Below are positions 14,486-23,131 of a stretch of DNA of 32,228 nt, piece by piece. The notes under the pieces were generated by a model that saw nothing but the letters and a program-made list of their open reading frames with translations, did no database searches and was not told the origin of the DNA. A program made the translations under genes and the position numbers. Position 1 is the first letter of the stretch; every line of letters begins with the position of its first letter. Source of the stretch: Frankiaceae bacterium (GTDB lineage Bacteria; Actinomycetota; Actinomycetes; JAFAQI01); assembly GCA_025929365.1 (NCBI GenBank), contig JAICMG010000017.1, forward strand, positions 1-32,228, read 5' to 3'.

Positions 14486-15931
14486 TCAGGCCAGTTGGTG
14501 CACGAGCCCGCTGAGGTGCTCGTCGGCGACGTCAGCGAGCCGGTCGAGCTGACGATCGCGCTCGTCGTGCCAGTTCAGCGCGGAAGGGGTGAAGCGCAGG
14601 CCACGTCGTTCGGCGACGCCACGCAGGAAGCCGTGACGGTATCCGTCGCTGTCGAAGATGCCGTGCCAGGTCGTGCCGGCGACGGCGCCGACCCGGCAAC
14701 CTTCGCCGGGGATCAGCTCCTCACCGCCTAGGCGGCTCACCTCGCCGTGACGGATCTCGTAGCCGGCCACTTGGGTGCCATCCGCGAGCATTGCTTCGCG
14801 TCGGGTCATCACCTTGTGCGCCGCGAACACCGTCTGCACCGGAAGCAGCCCGAGCGACGCGACCGCGCCGGCTCGCGACTCCACCGGGTCCTCGATTCGC
14901 TCCCCGAGCATCTGGTAGCCGCCACAGATTCCGAGCACGGGCAAGCCCCGCTGCGCTCGACGGCGGAGGGCTTCGTCGAAGCCGTGCTGCCGCAGCCATT
15001 CGAGGTCCGCCACTGTCGAGCGGGTGCCGGGTAGGACGACGAGGTCGGCGTCGACGATCTGCTGCGGGACGTCGGCGAAGGTGAGCACGACACCGGGCTC
15101 GGCTGCCAGTGGCTCGAGGTCGGTGAGGTTGCTGGCGCGCGGAAGACGAATCACCGCGATCCGAATGATGTCGGGGCCGATCGGCGGCTCCGGGCGCGGC
15201 GTCCAGTCCGTCGCGAGGCTGTCCTCCGCGTCGAGGCGCAGCCTCGGGTCGTACGGCAGCACACCGAACACCGGCAGGCCGGTGCGGTGCGTGAGCTGGT
15301 CGATGCCGGGTTGCAGGACCGTGGCATCTCCACGGAAGCGGTTGATCACGAACCCGCTGACTCGCTCGCGATCCGCCGGGCCGAGGCATTCCAGAGTCCC
15401 GATCAGCGAAGCGAACGCGCCGCCTCGGTCGATGTCCGTCACGAGCACGACGGGGAGGTCGACGGCCTGCGCCAGACCCAGGTTCGCAATGTCCTGGGCA
15501 CGAAGATTGATCTCTGCGGCGCTGCCGGCTCCCTCCGCGACCACGACGTCGTAGCGCGCGGCAAGGTCTCGGTACGCCGCTACCGCCACGCCGCGCAGGG
15601 TGCTGCGGTCGGTGAGGTAGTCACCTGCGTCGATCTCGCCCGCCGGTCGGCCGTTGACGATGAGATGCGCGCATCGGTCGGTGCCGGGCTTGACGAGGAT
15701 CGGGTTCATCGCGACCTCGGCGGTCACTCGGGCCGCCTGCGCCTGCAACAGCTGGGCGCGGGCGATCTCGTGTCCGCTCTCGGTCACGCCGGAGTTGAGC
15801 GACATGTTCTGCGCCTTGAACGGCGCGACCCGCACGCCGCGGCGAGACAGGGATCGACACAACGCGGCGACGATCGTCGTCTTCCCCGCATTGGAAGCGG
15901 TGCCACAGATGAGCAGCCCGCGAGCTGTCAC
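14486..15931 (-). CDS. cobQ: Cobyric acid synthase
   Basis: ATP-dependent glutamine amidotransferase that amidates four side chains of adenosylcobyrinic acid a,c-diamide to give adenosylcobyric acid. The 481-aa protein has the N-terminal synthetase domain (GTASNAGKTT at 10-19, KAQNMSLNSG near 39-48, TDIDRGG near 165) and the C-terminal GATase domain with nucleophile C336 (GICGGYQMLG) and probable catalytic H423 (GTTWHGIFD). The GTG start at 15931 overlaps the cobT stop by 4 bp (GTGA). It is the last clearly B12-related gene of the operon. No corrin-ring genes are visible, so its substrate must be made by genes elsewhere, or imported. Confidence 0.94.
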   Translation of the reverse strand: MTARGLLICGTASNAGKTTIVAALCRSLSRRGVRVAPFKAQNMSLNSGVTESGHEIARAQLLQAQAARVTAEVAMNPILVKPGTDRCAHLIVNGRPAGEIDAGDYLTDRSTLRGVAVAAYRDLAARYDVVVAEGAGSAAEINLRAQDIANLGLAQAVDLPVVLVTDIDRGGAFASLIGTLECLGPADRERVSGFVINRFRGDATVLQPGIDQLTHRTGLPVFGVLPYDPRLRLDAEDSLATDWTPRPEPPIGPDIIRIAVIRLPRASNLTDLEPLAAEPGVVLTFADVPQQIVDADLVVLPGTRSTVADLEWLRQHGFDEALRRRAQRGLPVLGICGGYQMLGERIEDPVESRAGAVASLGLLPVQTVFAAHKVMTRREAMLADGTQVAGYEIRHGEVSRLGGEELIPGEGCRVGAVAGTTWHGIFDSDGYRHGFLRGVAERRGLRFTPSALNWHDERDRQLDRLADVADEHLSGLVHQLA

Positions 15932-16992
15932 GTTGCGGGTTCCTTGGAGCTCACGCCGGCGGAGTCGAAGGTCGCCATCTCGTCGAGGATGTGCGCGGCT
16001 GCCTGAACGATCGGTACGGCGAGTGCGGCGCCGCTTCCCTCGCCGAGTCTTAGCCCGAGGTCGATGACCGGTGCGCAGCCGAGAGCGGTCAGCGCCGCGG
16101 TCGCGGCAGGCTCGGTCGACCGATGCCCGGCGATGATGTAGCCGAGCACGTTCGGGTTGTGGCGGACAGCGACGAGCGCAGCCGACACCGCGATCACGCC
16201 ATCGACGACGACCGGCACTCGTGCGGCGGCCGCCGCGGTGATGAAACCGACGAGCGCGGCGATCTCGAGACCGCCGAGCTCTGCAAGCACGGTCAACGGC
16301 TCGGCATCCGCCGGCAGCCGACCGATGCCGCGCGCGATGACGTCTGCCTTGCGGGCGACCGTCTCGGGGGTTGCGCCGGCGCCCGGACCGGTCAGCAGAC
16401 GCGGGTCGCCGCCGGTCAACGCGGCGACGAGTGCGGTGGCGGGCGTGGTGTTGCCGATCCCCATCTCCCCGGTCACGAGCAGCTGCGCGCCCCCTGTAAT
16501 CGCATCGGTTGCCACCGTCACGCCGACCTCCAGCGCGTCGTTCAGCTCCGTTGTCGTCATCGCCGCGGTCTCCGCGAGATTGCGCGTGCCGCGTCGTACC
16601 CGCCGGTCGAGGACGCCGTCGTGCGCCGGCAGGTCCGTCGCAACCCCGACGTCCACGACGACCACCTCCGCACCGATCTGGCGGGCGATCACGTTGATCG
16701 CGGCACCTCCGCCGACGAAGTTGGCGACCATCTGTGCCGTGACTTCCTGCGGCCAGGCCGTGACGCCTTCGGCGACGACACCGTGGTCTCCCGCGAACAC
16801 TCCGATCGTGACCTGCCGCGGGACGGGCGGCGGGACCTCGCCGCTGATGGCGGCCAGCTGTACGCCGAGGTCTTCCAGCCGGCCGAGGGACCCCGGGGGC
16901 TTCGTCAGCTGGTCGTGCCGGGCGCGCGCGGTGGCCGCGGCCTCGGCGTCGACAGGTACGACGGCAGCGCAGGCTTCGCCGAAGGTGGTCAT
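15928..16992 (-). CDS. cobT: Nicotinate-nucleotide-dimethylbenzimidazole phosphoribosyltransferase
   Basis: Makes alpha-ribazole phosphate from nicotinate mononucleotide and the lower-ligand base (5,6-dimethylbenzimidazole) for the cobalamin nucleotide loop. In the 354-aa product the motifs KPPGSLGRLEDL (31-42), AGDHGV (67-72), GEMGIGNTTPA (175-185) and GPGAG are clear, and E318 in RLGEGSGAAL corresponds to the catalytic glutamate of CobT. ATG 16992 overlaps the stop of the upstream aminotransferase gene (ATGA), the usual junction type in this operon. No bluB (base synthesis) is visible nearby, so the base comes from elsewhere. Confidence 0.94.
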   Translation of the reverse strand: MTTFGEACAAVVPVDAEAAATARARHDQLTKPPGSLGRLEDLGVQLAAISGEVPPPVPRQVTIGVFAGDHGVVAEGVTAWPQEVTAQMVANFVGGGAAINVIARQIGAEVVVVDVGVATDLPAHDGVLDRRVRRGTRNLAETAAMTTTELNDALEVGVTVATDAITGGAQLLVTGEMGIGNTTPATALVAALTGGDPRLLTGPGAGATPETVARKADVIARGIGRLPADAEPLTVLAELGGLEIAALVGFITAAAAARVPVVVDGVIAVSAALVAVRHNPNVLGYIIAGHRSTEPAATAALTALGCAPVIDLGLRLGEGSGAALAVPIVQAAAHILDEMATFDSAGVSSKEPAT

Positions 16993-17891
16993 TGGTTCCT
17001 CTCGTGGGGGAGTGCAGCGAGTGCAGCATCGAGTCGGCTCAGGCCGCTCGAGTCGGGGACGGCGATCCGAGCGACTCCGGGCAGCCCGAATCCCGCGCAG
17101 TCGCGCACCAGCACGCCCAGTGGGGCGAGCTGCTCGCGCAGGCCGGGAGCATCGACCAGCACCCAGTTGGCGTCGGAGGGGTATGGCTGGAAGCCGTGTC
17201 GCCGCAACAGGTCGACAAGGGCGTCGCGCAGCACGCCGAGGTCCTTCGTCCATCTGGCGAGGTCCACGGGGCGAAGCAGATCCGGCAGTGCTGCGCAGGC
17301 GAGCCCGTTGACCGACCAGCCTGGCTGCCGGCTGCGACACCGATCGACCAGCGGGGGGTCGGCGAGGACGTATCCGACGCGCAGGCCCGGGCACGACAGC
17401 AGCTTGGTCAGCGAGCCCACGACGGGTACGCCGACGTCGCCTCGCGTCCACTGCCCGGCCGCGAGGGGATAAAACGCCTCGTCCCACACTCCCGCCACCT
17501 CGTCGGCGCCGGCGAGCAGGCCGGACGGGTTGTGGGGATTGGAGCGCCAGCGTGGCCCACTGTCACCGCGCGGGTGGAGCGCGAACTCGGGCTCCTCGAC
17601 GCGGCCCGCGACCTCGGCGGCCAGCAAGACGATCGCCTCGGCACCGCCGTTCGTGAGCAGCAGCCGGTCGACGTCGACGTCCATCGCCTCCGCGAGCGCG
17701 GCGGTCGCCCGTCCCGGGTTGGGGTAGCGAGCGACGGCGCTGAGGTGCCGGCCGACAACAGCCGTGGCGTCGGGTGCCACGGGGTTGAGCGACATGGAGA
17801 GGTCGAGCATCTCGGCGACCGGCATGCCGAGCGCGGCCGCGACGATCTCAGCGTCGCCGCCGTGGTTGCCCGCCGCCGGGATGCCGGTCAT
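16989..17891 (-). CDS. cobC: PLP-dependent CobC/threonine-phosphate decarboxylase-like protein
   Basis: A fold-type I PLP enzyme (300 aa) in the position of the aminopropanol-forming enzyme of the B12 pathway. It carries AAGNHGGD at the N-terminus, LSMSLNPVAPD, the cofactor-contact segment RWRSNPHNPSG and the PLP-lysine region VVGSLTKLLSCPGLRVGY. It is shorter than the ~360 aa of typical CobD/CobC proteins; the missing part falls in the middle of the large domain (between LLLAAEVAGRVEEPEF and the NPHNP segment), so whether it decarboxylates threonine phosphate is uncertain. The ATG at 17891 overlaps the cbiB stop (ATGA). The likely product would be aminopropanol phosphate used by CbiB. Salmonella-type naming calls this activity CobD. 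Confidence 0.82.
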   Translation of the reverse strand: MTGIPAAGNHGGDAEIVAAALGMPVAEMLDLSMSLNPVAPDATAVVGRHLSAVARYPNPGRATAALAEAMDVDVDRLLLTNGGAEAIVLLAAEVAGRVEEPEFALHPRGDSGPRWRSNPHNPSGLLAGADEVAGVWDEAFYPLAAGQWTRGDVGVPVVGSLTKLLSCPGLRVGYVLADPPLVDRCRSRQPGWSVNGLACAALPDLLRPVDLARWTKDLGVLRDALVDLLRRHGFQPYPSDANWVLVDAPGLREQLAPLGVLVRDCAGFGLPGVARIAVPDSSGLSRLDAALAALPHERNQ

Positions 17892-18796
17892 CGCCGTGCC
17901 CCGCCGGTCGCGGCCAGCGTCGCGAGCGCTGCCAGCATCGCGACCGTGATGTCGCGACACAGCCTCGTGGCTCGTCGGATGTCGGCCGGGCAGGGCGGCC
18001 GGCCGGATCCCAGCGTCGGTCGGTGCTCGACTCGACCGCCGTAGACGTTCGTTCCGCCGAGCTGCAAACCGAGCGCAGCGGCGTACGCCGCTTCCGCGAC
18101 GCCGGCGTTTGGGGACGGATGGCCTGGAGCGTCCCGTCGTACTGTCGCCAGCACCTGTTGCGCGGTGGCAGGTCGCACGGCCACGACGAGTGCAGCGGTC
18201 AGCCGGGCCGGAATCCAAGCCGCGGCGTCGTCGAGGCGGGCGGCCGCCCACCCGTACCGCTCGTATCGCGAGCCGCGGTAGCCCACCATCGCGTCCATCG
18301 TGTTCAGCGCGCGGTGCACCAACGCACCACGCGCGCCGGCGGCGAGCGCCCACCACACCGGTGCGACCACCGCGTCGACCGTGTTCTCCGCCACCGACTC
18401 GACGACGGCGCGGGCGAGGTCGTTGGCGTCGAGGTTCGCCGGGTCGCGACCCGCCAGCGTCGGAAGCAGCTCGCGCGCGCCCGGCAGGTCGCCGTTGTCG
18501 AGGCGGTCGGCGATGTGGTCTGCGCTGCGGCGCAGGCCGCGGCCCGCGGTGCAGATCGCGGTTGCAGCGGCGGTCGACCGGCAACCGGCCGCCGCACCGA
18601 GAGCAATGCCGGCGCCGACGGCGGCGTGCGCGATCCCGGCCGCCCGGGAGTCGCGGTAGAGGCGATGTTCGACGGCAGTCATCGTCGTGCCGAACCACCC
18701 GACGGGGTGCCAGCGTGTGGGCGGGTCACCCAGTGCGAGGTCGGCCAGCAGGCCCGCGCCGATACCGCCGCCGCGACGTGCGAGGGATGTCACCAT
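17888..18796 (-). CDS. cbiB: Adenosylcobinamide-phosphate synthase (CbiB)
   Basis: Membrane protein that joins adenosylcobyric acid to aminopropanol (or its phosphate). The 302-aa product has the family signatures GDPPTRWHPVGWFG, ARAVVESVAENTVDAVVAP and HRALNTMDAMVGYR, with several hydrophobic segments. The ATG at 18796 overlaps cobS by 7 bp; the GTG at 18793 gives the 4-bp overlap used elsewhere in this operon and is an equally good start. In Pseudomonas-style naming this gene is cobD. Confidence 0.93.
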   Translation of the reverse strand: MVTSLARRGGGIGAGLLADLALGDPPTRWHPVGWFGTTMTAVEHRLYRDSRAAGIAHAAVGAGIALGAAAGCRSTAAATAICTAGRGLRRSADHIADRLDNGDLPGARELLPTLAGRDPANLDANDLARAVVESVAENTVDAVVAPVWWALAAGARGALVHRALNTMDAMVGYRGSRYERYGWAAARLDDAAAWIPARLTAALVVAVRPATAQQVLATVRRDAPGHPSPNAGVAEAAYAAALGLQLGGTNVYGGRVEHRPTLGSGRPPCPADIRRATRLCRDITVAMLAALATLAATGGARR

Positions 18797-19509
18797 GTCG
18801 CCGACCAGATCAGCAGACCGGCGGTTTCGCCCAGGACGATCTGCGCGCCGAGCACGTCGCCGGTGTAGCCGCCAAGGCGTCGAGTGGCGAACCAGGTCAA
18901 GGCCGAGATCGTGGCGACGGTGCCACCGAGAGCCGCGATGCCGTGTCCCGGACGGTCGATCAGCGCGAGCGGCAGGCTGATCGCAAGGCCGAGGGACGCG
19001 ATCATCGCGACCCGCCGGGCGCGGGAGCCGTCCGACGACCGAAAGGCGCTCGCGAGCCCTTCGCCGCGCGCGTAGGTGCCGAGCAGGGCGACGAGAGCGA
19101 CGGCCGTGCGGGACGTGCACCACAGCGCAGCGACCACCCACACTCCTGCCGGCCCGGCGGTGAGCGCGGCGAACCTCAGCAGAAGGGTGACCCCGACCGC
19201 CAACACCCCGAAGGCGCCGGCACGCGGGTCGGCCATGACGGCAAGCCGCCGCTCGGTCGGCAGCGCGGGAAGCAGCCCGTCGCCGCTGTCGGTCAGGCCG
19301 TCCCAGTGCAGCCCGCCCGTCAGCACGGCGTCGCCCGCGAGCGTCACGGCCGCTGCCGCCGCCATGGGCCAGGTGTGTCCCGCGCCGACCCAGACGCCGC
19401 CGACTGCAAGCCCGACGAGCGCTCCGACGAGGGGAAACCAGACCAGCGTCGATGCACTCGGCAGCGTTGCGCGCCCGGCGATGGTGAGGAAGCTGACCGC
19501 CGAGCGCAC
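18790..19509 (-). CDS. cobS: Adenosylcobinamide-GDP ribazoletransferase (cobalamin synthase)
   Basis: Final membrane-bound step joining adenosylcobinamide-GDP to alpha-ribazole (phosphate). The 239-aa protein shows the opening RSAVSFLTIAGRA, the strongly conserved GGLHWDGLTDSGDGL with its acidic residues, MADPRAGAFGVLAVG and multiple TM helices. The GTG start at 19509 shares its first base with the cobU stop (TAGTG), so translation is coupled. Confidence 0.93.
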   Translation of the reverse strand: MRSAVSFLTIAGRATLPSASTLVWFPLVGALVGLAVGGVWVGAGHTWPMAAAAAVTLAGDAVLTGGLHWDGLTDSGDGLLPALPTERRLAVMADPRAGAFGVLAVGVTLLLRFAALTAGPAGVWVVAALWCTSRTAVALVALLGTYARGEGLASAFRSSDGSRARRVAMIASLGLAISLPLALIDRPGHGIAALGGTVATISALTWFATRRLGGYTGDVLGAQIVLGETAGLLIWSATW

Positions 19510-20033
19510 TATCCGGCTCCGCCCACGATCGCGTCGACGTCGAACGGTGCCGTCATGAGGACGCGCCCGGCGACGACCACAAAGGTGTGGTCGGCCGCGG
19601 CCGCGAGTCGCTGGTTCACGGCACCGATCGCGTCGCGAAAGGCCCGGCCTGTCTCGGACGGCGGATGGACCGACATCCCGACCTCGTCGCTGACGACGAT
19701 CGAGTCGCCGCTGCGTTGTTCGAGTACGCCGACCAGTTCCTCGACGACGTCGTCTCCTGGCTCGTTGCGCGCGACCCAGGCTCCGACGCTGTCGAGCAGG
19801 ATGGTGCCGGCAACGGTGCGCAGCTGGTCGGGCAACGCAGCCGATGCATCCACCGTGGCCCACGAGCCGGGGCGGCGGTGCCGGTGCAGCTCGATGCGCC
19901 GCATCATGTCCGCGTCGCTCTCGTCGGCCACGAGCGTGGCGACGTAGGTCACCGGGGCCGGCAGCCTGGCTGCGAGCGACTCGGCCGCACTGGACTTGCC
20001 CGAGCCGGCGCCGCCGAGGAGCAGGATCAGCAT
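19509..20033 (-). CDS. cobU: Adenosylcobinamide kinase/guanylyltransferase
   Basis: Bifunctional soluble enzyme that phosphorylates adenosylcobinamide and attaches GMP. The 174-aa protein has a P-loop GGAGSGKSS (7-15), the HRHRRP segment with the guanylylated histidine of the family, a Walker-B-like LLDSVGAW and the conserved VVSDEVGMSVHPPSETGRAF. ATG 20033 overlaps the cbiZ stop by 7 bp. Confidence 0.95.
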   Translation of the reverse strand: MLILLLGGAGSGKSSAAESLAARLPAPVTYVATLVADESDADMMRRIELHRHRRPGSWATVDASAALPDQLRTVAGTILLDSVGAWVARNEPGDDVVEELVGVLEQRSGDSIVVSDEVGMSVHPPSETGRAFRDAIGAVNQRLAAAADHTFVVVAGRVLMTAPFDVDAIVGGAG

Positions 20034-20695
20034 CGCGCGCTGCCGTCACGGCTTTCGCGCAGTCCGGCGACGATGGCGTCGTACGTCGCGTTCGCCACGC
20101 GTGCGCCCCAGAGCGATCGCGGCCCGCCGAAGCTCTCGATCTCGCCGTCCAGCGGGCACAGGACGGTGACGGCATCCGATGCTGTGCCGGTTCCCGGTAC
20201 CGCGAGGTCGGCCAAGGCCTGGCACTTGGCTTCGGTGATCGTCGCGACCAGGTTGACCAGCCCGGCCGCCGCGACCGGTTGCGGGACGCTAGCGACGACG
20301 TTGATCGTGCCGGCCGGTGACGGTGTGTTGCGCATGCTTGCCGACTCGAATGCCGGATCGGCCGCCCATGTGGGGACCCTGACGCCGACCGTGGCGGTCA
20401 CGTGCGCTCCTTCGTGCTCGGCAATGTGGTGTGCGCGCACGTCGACGGCGGTCAGCATGACGACACCGGCACCGCTCAGCCCGACCGCGGCGGCGATCTG
20501 TGCGCCGTGCTCGTCGAGATCCTTCCGGTGGTAGCCCGACACGACCTGCGCATTGATCACCCACGCACACTCGGAGAACCCTCCGCCTACCGCGGCGGTC
20601 GAGACACAGCGCATCAGGTGGGGCAGCTGCCACACCAGGGTCGACAACTCGGCACCGTCCTCGCGACGAACGGTGAGGTCGGGTGCCCGGTTCAT
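20027..20695 (-). CDS. cbiZ: Adenosylcobinamide amidohydrolase (CbiZ)
   Basis: Hydrolyses the aminopropanol arm of adenosylcobinamide (and related corrinoids) to adenosylcobyric acid, allowing salvage and remodelling of foreign corrinoids through CbiB. The 222-aa sequence matches the CbiZ family in segments such as STAAVGGGFSECAWVIN, VMLTAVDVRAHH and GTINVVASVPQP, and the C-terminal ATYDAIVAG. ATG 20695 overlaps the cobO stop by one base (TGATG). Its position between adenosyltransferase and CobU fits the order: import, adenosylate, trim, rebuild. Confidence 0.88.
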   Translation of the reverse strand: MNRAPDLTVRREDGAELSTLVWQLPHLMRCVSTAAVGGGFSECAWVINAQVVSGYHRKDLDEHGAQIAAAVGLSGAGVVMLTAVDVRAHHIAEHEGAHVTATVGVRVPTWAADPAFESASMRNTPSPAGTINVVASVPQPVAAAGLVNLVATITEAKCQALADLAVPGTGTASDAVTVLCPLDGEIESFGGPRSLWGARVANATYDAIVAGLRESRDGSARC

Positions 20696-21234
20696 CAGTA
20701 CTCGATGCCTTTGCGCGCACCGATACCGATGTCGAGGGCGTGCTTGATCTTGCGCATCTCCGTCACGGTGTCCGCGATCTCGACCAGCTCCGGAGCGGCA
20801 TCCCTGCCCGTGATGACGACATTTGTGCGGGCATGCCGACCGGTGATTCCGGCGACGACCTCGTCGGCGGCTAGCCACCCGTAGGTGATCGTGTACGTGA
20901 GCTCGTCCAGGATCACCAGGTCGTAGTCGCCGCTGGACAGCTTCTCCGTGGCGACGTCCCAGGCGTGGCGGTTCTTGGCCGCGGTTTCGTCAAGGTCCTT
21001 GGACAGCCACGTGAAGCCGTCACCCAACGTGTGCCACTCGATGCCCAGATGGTCGGCCAGCTTGCGCTCGCCGGTGTTCCACTTGCCGCCCTTGACGAAC
21101 TGGACGACCGCAACCTTCCAGTCACGCGCCCACGCCCGTCCCATCACGCCGAAGGCGGCGGAAGACTTGCCCTTGCCGTGCCCCGTGTTGACCAGGACCC
21201 GTGTGACTGCGCGTGAGGCTGCCGTCTCCCTCAT
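20695..21234 (-). CDS. cobO: Cob(I)yrinic acid a,c-diamide adenosyltransferase
   Basis: CobA/CobO/BtuR-type ATP:corrinoid adenosyltransferase that attaches the 5'-deoxyadenosyl upper ligand. The 179-aa protein has the characteristic P-loop TGHGKGKSSAAFG (17-29), AVVQFVKGGKWNTGE, DLVILDELTYTI and VVITGRDAAPEL. ATG 21234 overlaps the btuD stop (ATGA); the longer frame upstream has no better start. In this operon it would adenosylate imported corrinoids before CbiZ or CobU act. Confidence 0.95.
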   Translation of the reverse strand: MRETAASRAVTRVLVNTGHGKGKSSAAFGVMGRAWARDWKVAVVQFVKGGKWNTGERKLADHLGIEWHTLGDGFTWLSKDLDETAAKNRHAWDVATEKLSSGDYDLVILDELTYTITYGWLAADEVVAGITGRHARTNVVITGRDAAPELVEIADTVTEMRKIKHALDIGIGARKGIEY

Positions 21235-22022
21235 CCGATCTCCTCGGTCGCCCATGACCCCCATCGCCGGGACGTCACCACCAGATGCCCGCCCTCGTCG
21301 ACGACGTGCACCGACGCGTCGTACACGTCGGAGAGCACTTCGACGCGCAGTACGTGTGCGGGTGACCCGACCGCGGCCAGCCGTCCTTCGTGCAGCAACG
21401 CGAGCGTGTCCGCGAACTGTCCGGCGAGGGTCAGGTCGTGGACGACGGTGACGACCGTCAGTCCGCGCTCCACCCGCAGCTCGTCGACGAGCTCGAGTGC
21501 GTCGATGCGCCGGCCGAGGTCGAGTGCGCTGGTGGGCTCGTCGAGCAGGAGGACCGGCGCCTGCTGCGCGAGGGCGCGGGCCAGCACGAGCCGCTGGCGC
21601 TCACCGCCCGAGAGGGTCGCGAGCCTGCGCTCGGTGTAGGCCCCGAGGCCGAGCCGCGCGAGCACTGTCGCGCAGATCTCGCGGTCGGCGGCCGAGGGTC
21701 CCTGCAACAACGCGAGGTGCGGCGTCCGCCCGAGCAGGGCATAGTCGATCACCGTCATGTCGGCGGGGAAATGCGGCTGCTGCGGCACGTATGCCACCAC
21801 GCGGGCAAGCTCGCGGCGCCGCATCCGCCGGGTGTCCTGACCGGCCACCCGCACCGAGCCGGTGAATGGGAGCAACCTCGCCACCGCGCGAAGCGTGGTC
21901 GTCTTTCCGGCTCCGTTGGGACCCACTATCGCAAGCCACCCGTCCGGGCGTACCGACAGGCTGATGCCGTCGACGAGCGTCGTCCCGGACAGCCTGACGC
22001 GAAGGTCGGTGAGCTCGATCAC
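21231..22022 (-). CDS. btuD: Corrinoid ABC transporter ATP-binding protein
   Basis: ATPase of a BtuCD-type importer. The 263-aa protein has Walker A GPNGAGKT (34-41), the Q-loop YVPQQPHFP, signature LSGGERQRL, Walker B VLLLDEPTSALD and H-loop VVHDL. It resembles FecE/BtuD-type subunits that pair with FecCD/BtuC permeases. The GTG at 22022 overlaps the btuC stop (GTGA). The cobalamin riboswitch and the operon make corrinoid the substrate, although siderophore import has the same architecture. Confidence 0.92.
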   Translation of the reverse strand: MIELTDLRVRLSGTTLVDGISLSVRPDGWLAIVGPNGAGKTTTLRAVARLLPFTGSVRVAGQDTRRMRRRELARVVAYVPQQPHFPADMTVIDYALLGRTPHLALLQGPSAADREICATVLARLGLGAYTERRLATLSGGERQRLVLARALAQQAPVLLLDEPTSALDLGRRIDALELVDELRVERGLTVVTVVHDLTLAGQFADTLALLHEGRLAAVGSPAHVLRVEVLSDVYDASVHVVDEGGHLVVTSRRWGSWATEEIG

Positions 22023-23131
22023 GACAGCGCTGCCCGCGCGCGACGGGATCGCAGGACGAAGAGAAAGAACGGCGCTCCGACCACTGCGGTGACGACGCCG
22101 AGCGGCACCTCGGTCGGCGCCTGCACCGTGCGAGCCGCGACGTCGGCGAGGATCAAGAACGCGGCGCCGGCGACCATCGACACCGGCAGCAGGACTCGGT
22201 AGCTCGAGCTGGTCGTCAGCCGCACGGCGTGCGGCACGATGATCCCGACGAATCCGATCAGTCCGCTCACCGCGACCGCCGCTGCGGTCCCGAGAGTGGC
22301 TGCCGCGACAAGAATCAGCCGCAACCGCGCCGGATCGACGCCGAGGGTGCTCGCCTCCTCTTCGCCGACGCGCAGGACGTCGAGCCTCGACGCGAGCGCG
22401 AACAGCACCGCCGCGGCCACCGCGGCGTACGGCGCGACCGTCCTGACATCGGTCCAGGACGCCAGGGTCAGCTGACCGAGGATCCAGCCGTAGACCGTCT
22501 GGATCGTGGTGAGGTGCTGCTGCATCAGGTAGGTCTGCACCGCCGTGAACAGCGCCGCGACGGCGACACCGGCGAGCACGATCGAGGTGTTGCCGACGCC
22601 CGCTGCGCCGGGGGCGGTGTCCCAGCGCGCGGTGCTGCCGAGCAGGTACGTCATCGTCACGGCGATGACCGCGCCGGCGAAGGCTGCGGGCGGCAGCACG
22701 CTGCTCGGCCCGCCGGAGACGATCACGACGGTGGCGCCGAGTCCGCCGCCCGCGGCCACACCGAGAAGGTAGGGATCGGCCAGCGGATTGCGGAAGACGC
22801 CTTGGTACGTCGCGCCGCCACCCGCCAGCATCGCCCCGACGATCGCCGCCAGGACGACTCGCGGCGCGCGGATCTGCCAGACGATCGCGTCGTCCACCGA
22901 GTTGGCATGGTGGTGCGAGGCGAACGGGAGGTGTGCCGCGAGCGAGCCCCACACCGTCGAGACGGACAGCGACGTCGGGCCGACCGAGACCCCTATCGCT
23001 GCTGCCACCAGCAGCAGGACGAAGGCGACGCCGAGCGCGCGCGGCAGCGTGACCCGATGTGTCGTGGGGTCGGGCGAGCGGTCGTTCGCGAGCCGTGTGG
23101 GGCGTCGGTCGGCCCGACGGAGCTCGGTCAA
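22019..23131 (-). CDS. btuC: Corrinoid ABC transporter permease (BtuC/FecCD family)
   Basis: Ten-helix permease of the FecCD/BtuC type, 370 aa. Family segments include PRVVLAAIVGAMLAGGGATY, GVFRNPLADPYLLGVAAGGG, GWILGQL, the cytoplasmic coupling region GLIGFVGIIVPHAVR and GVVTAVVGAPFFLFVL at the C-terminus. The start is inferred: a TTG at 23131 overlaps the btuF stop by 4 bp (TTGA), the overlap style seen throughout this operon, and leaves a ~33-residue hydrophilic N-terminus before the first TM helix. The frame extends further upstream into btuF antisense phase, where I see no reason to start. Confidence 0.9.
   Translation of the reverse strand: MTELRRADRRPTRLANDRSPDPTTHRVTLPRALGVAFVLLLVAAAIGVSVGPTSLSVSTVWGSLAAHLPFASHHHANSVDDAIVWQIRAPRVVLAAIVGAMLAGGGATYQGVFRNPLADPYLLGVAAGGGLGATVVIVSGGPSSVLPPAAFAGAVIAVTMTYLLGSTARWDTAPGAAGVGNTSIVLAGVAVAALFTAVQTYLMQQHLTTIQTVYGWILGQLTLASWTDVRTVAPYAAVAAAVLFALASRLDVLRVGEEEASTLGVDPARLRLILVAAATLGTAAAVAVSGLIGFVGIIVPHAVRLTTSSSYRVLLPVSMVAGAAFLILADVAARTVQAPTEVPLGVVTAVVGAPFFLFVLRSRRARAALS

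Noticed and set aside
16123-17472. Long open frame on the plus strand opposite cobT and cobC
   Set aside because: It runs antisense to two clearly conserved genes, its translation is rich in Arg/Asp/Gly, typical of GC-rich shadow frames, and no domain is recognisable. The same holds for 18109-19947 (+), 4689-5966 (+) and 812-1903 (-).
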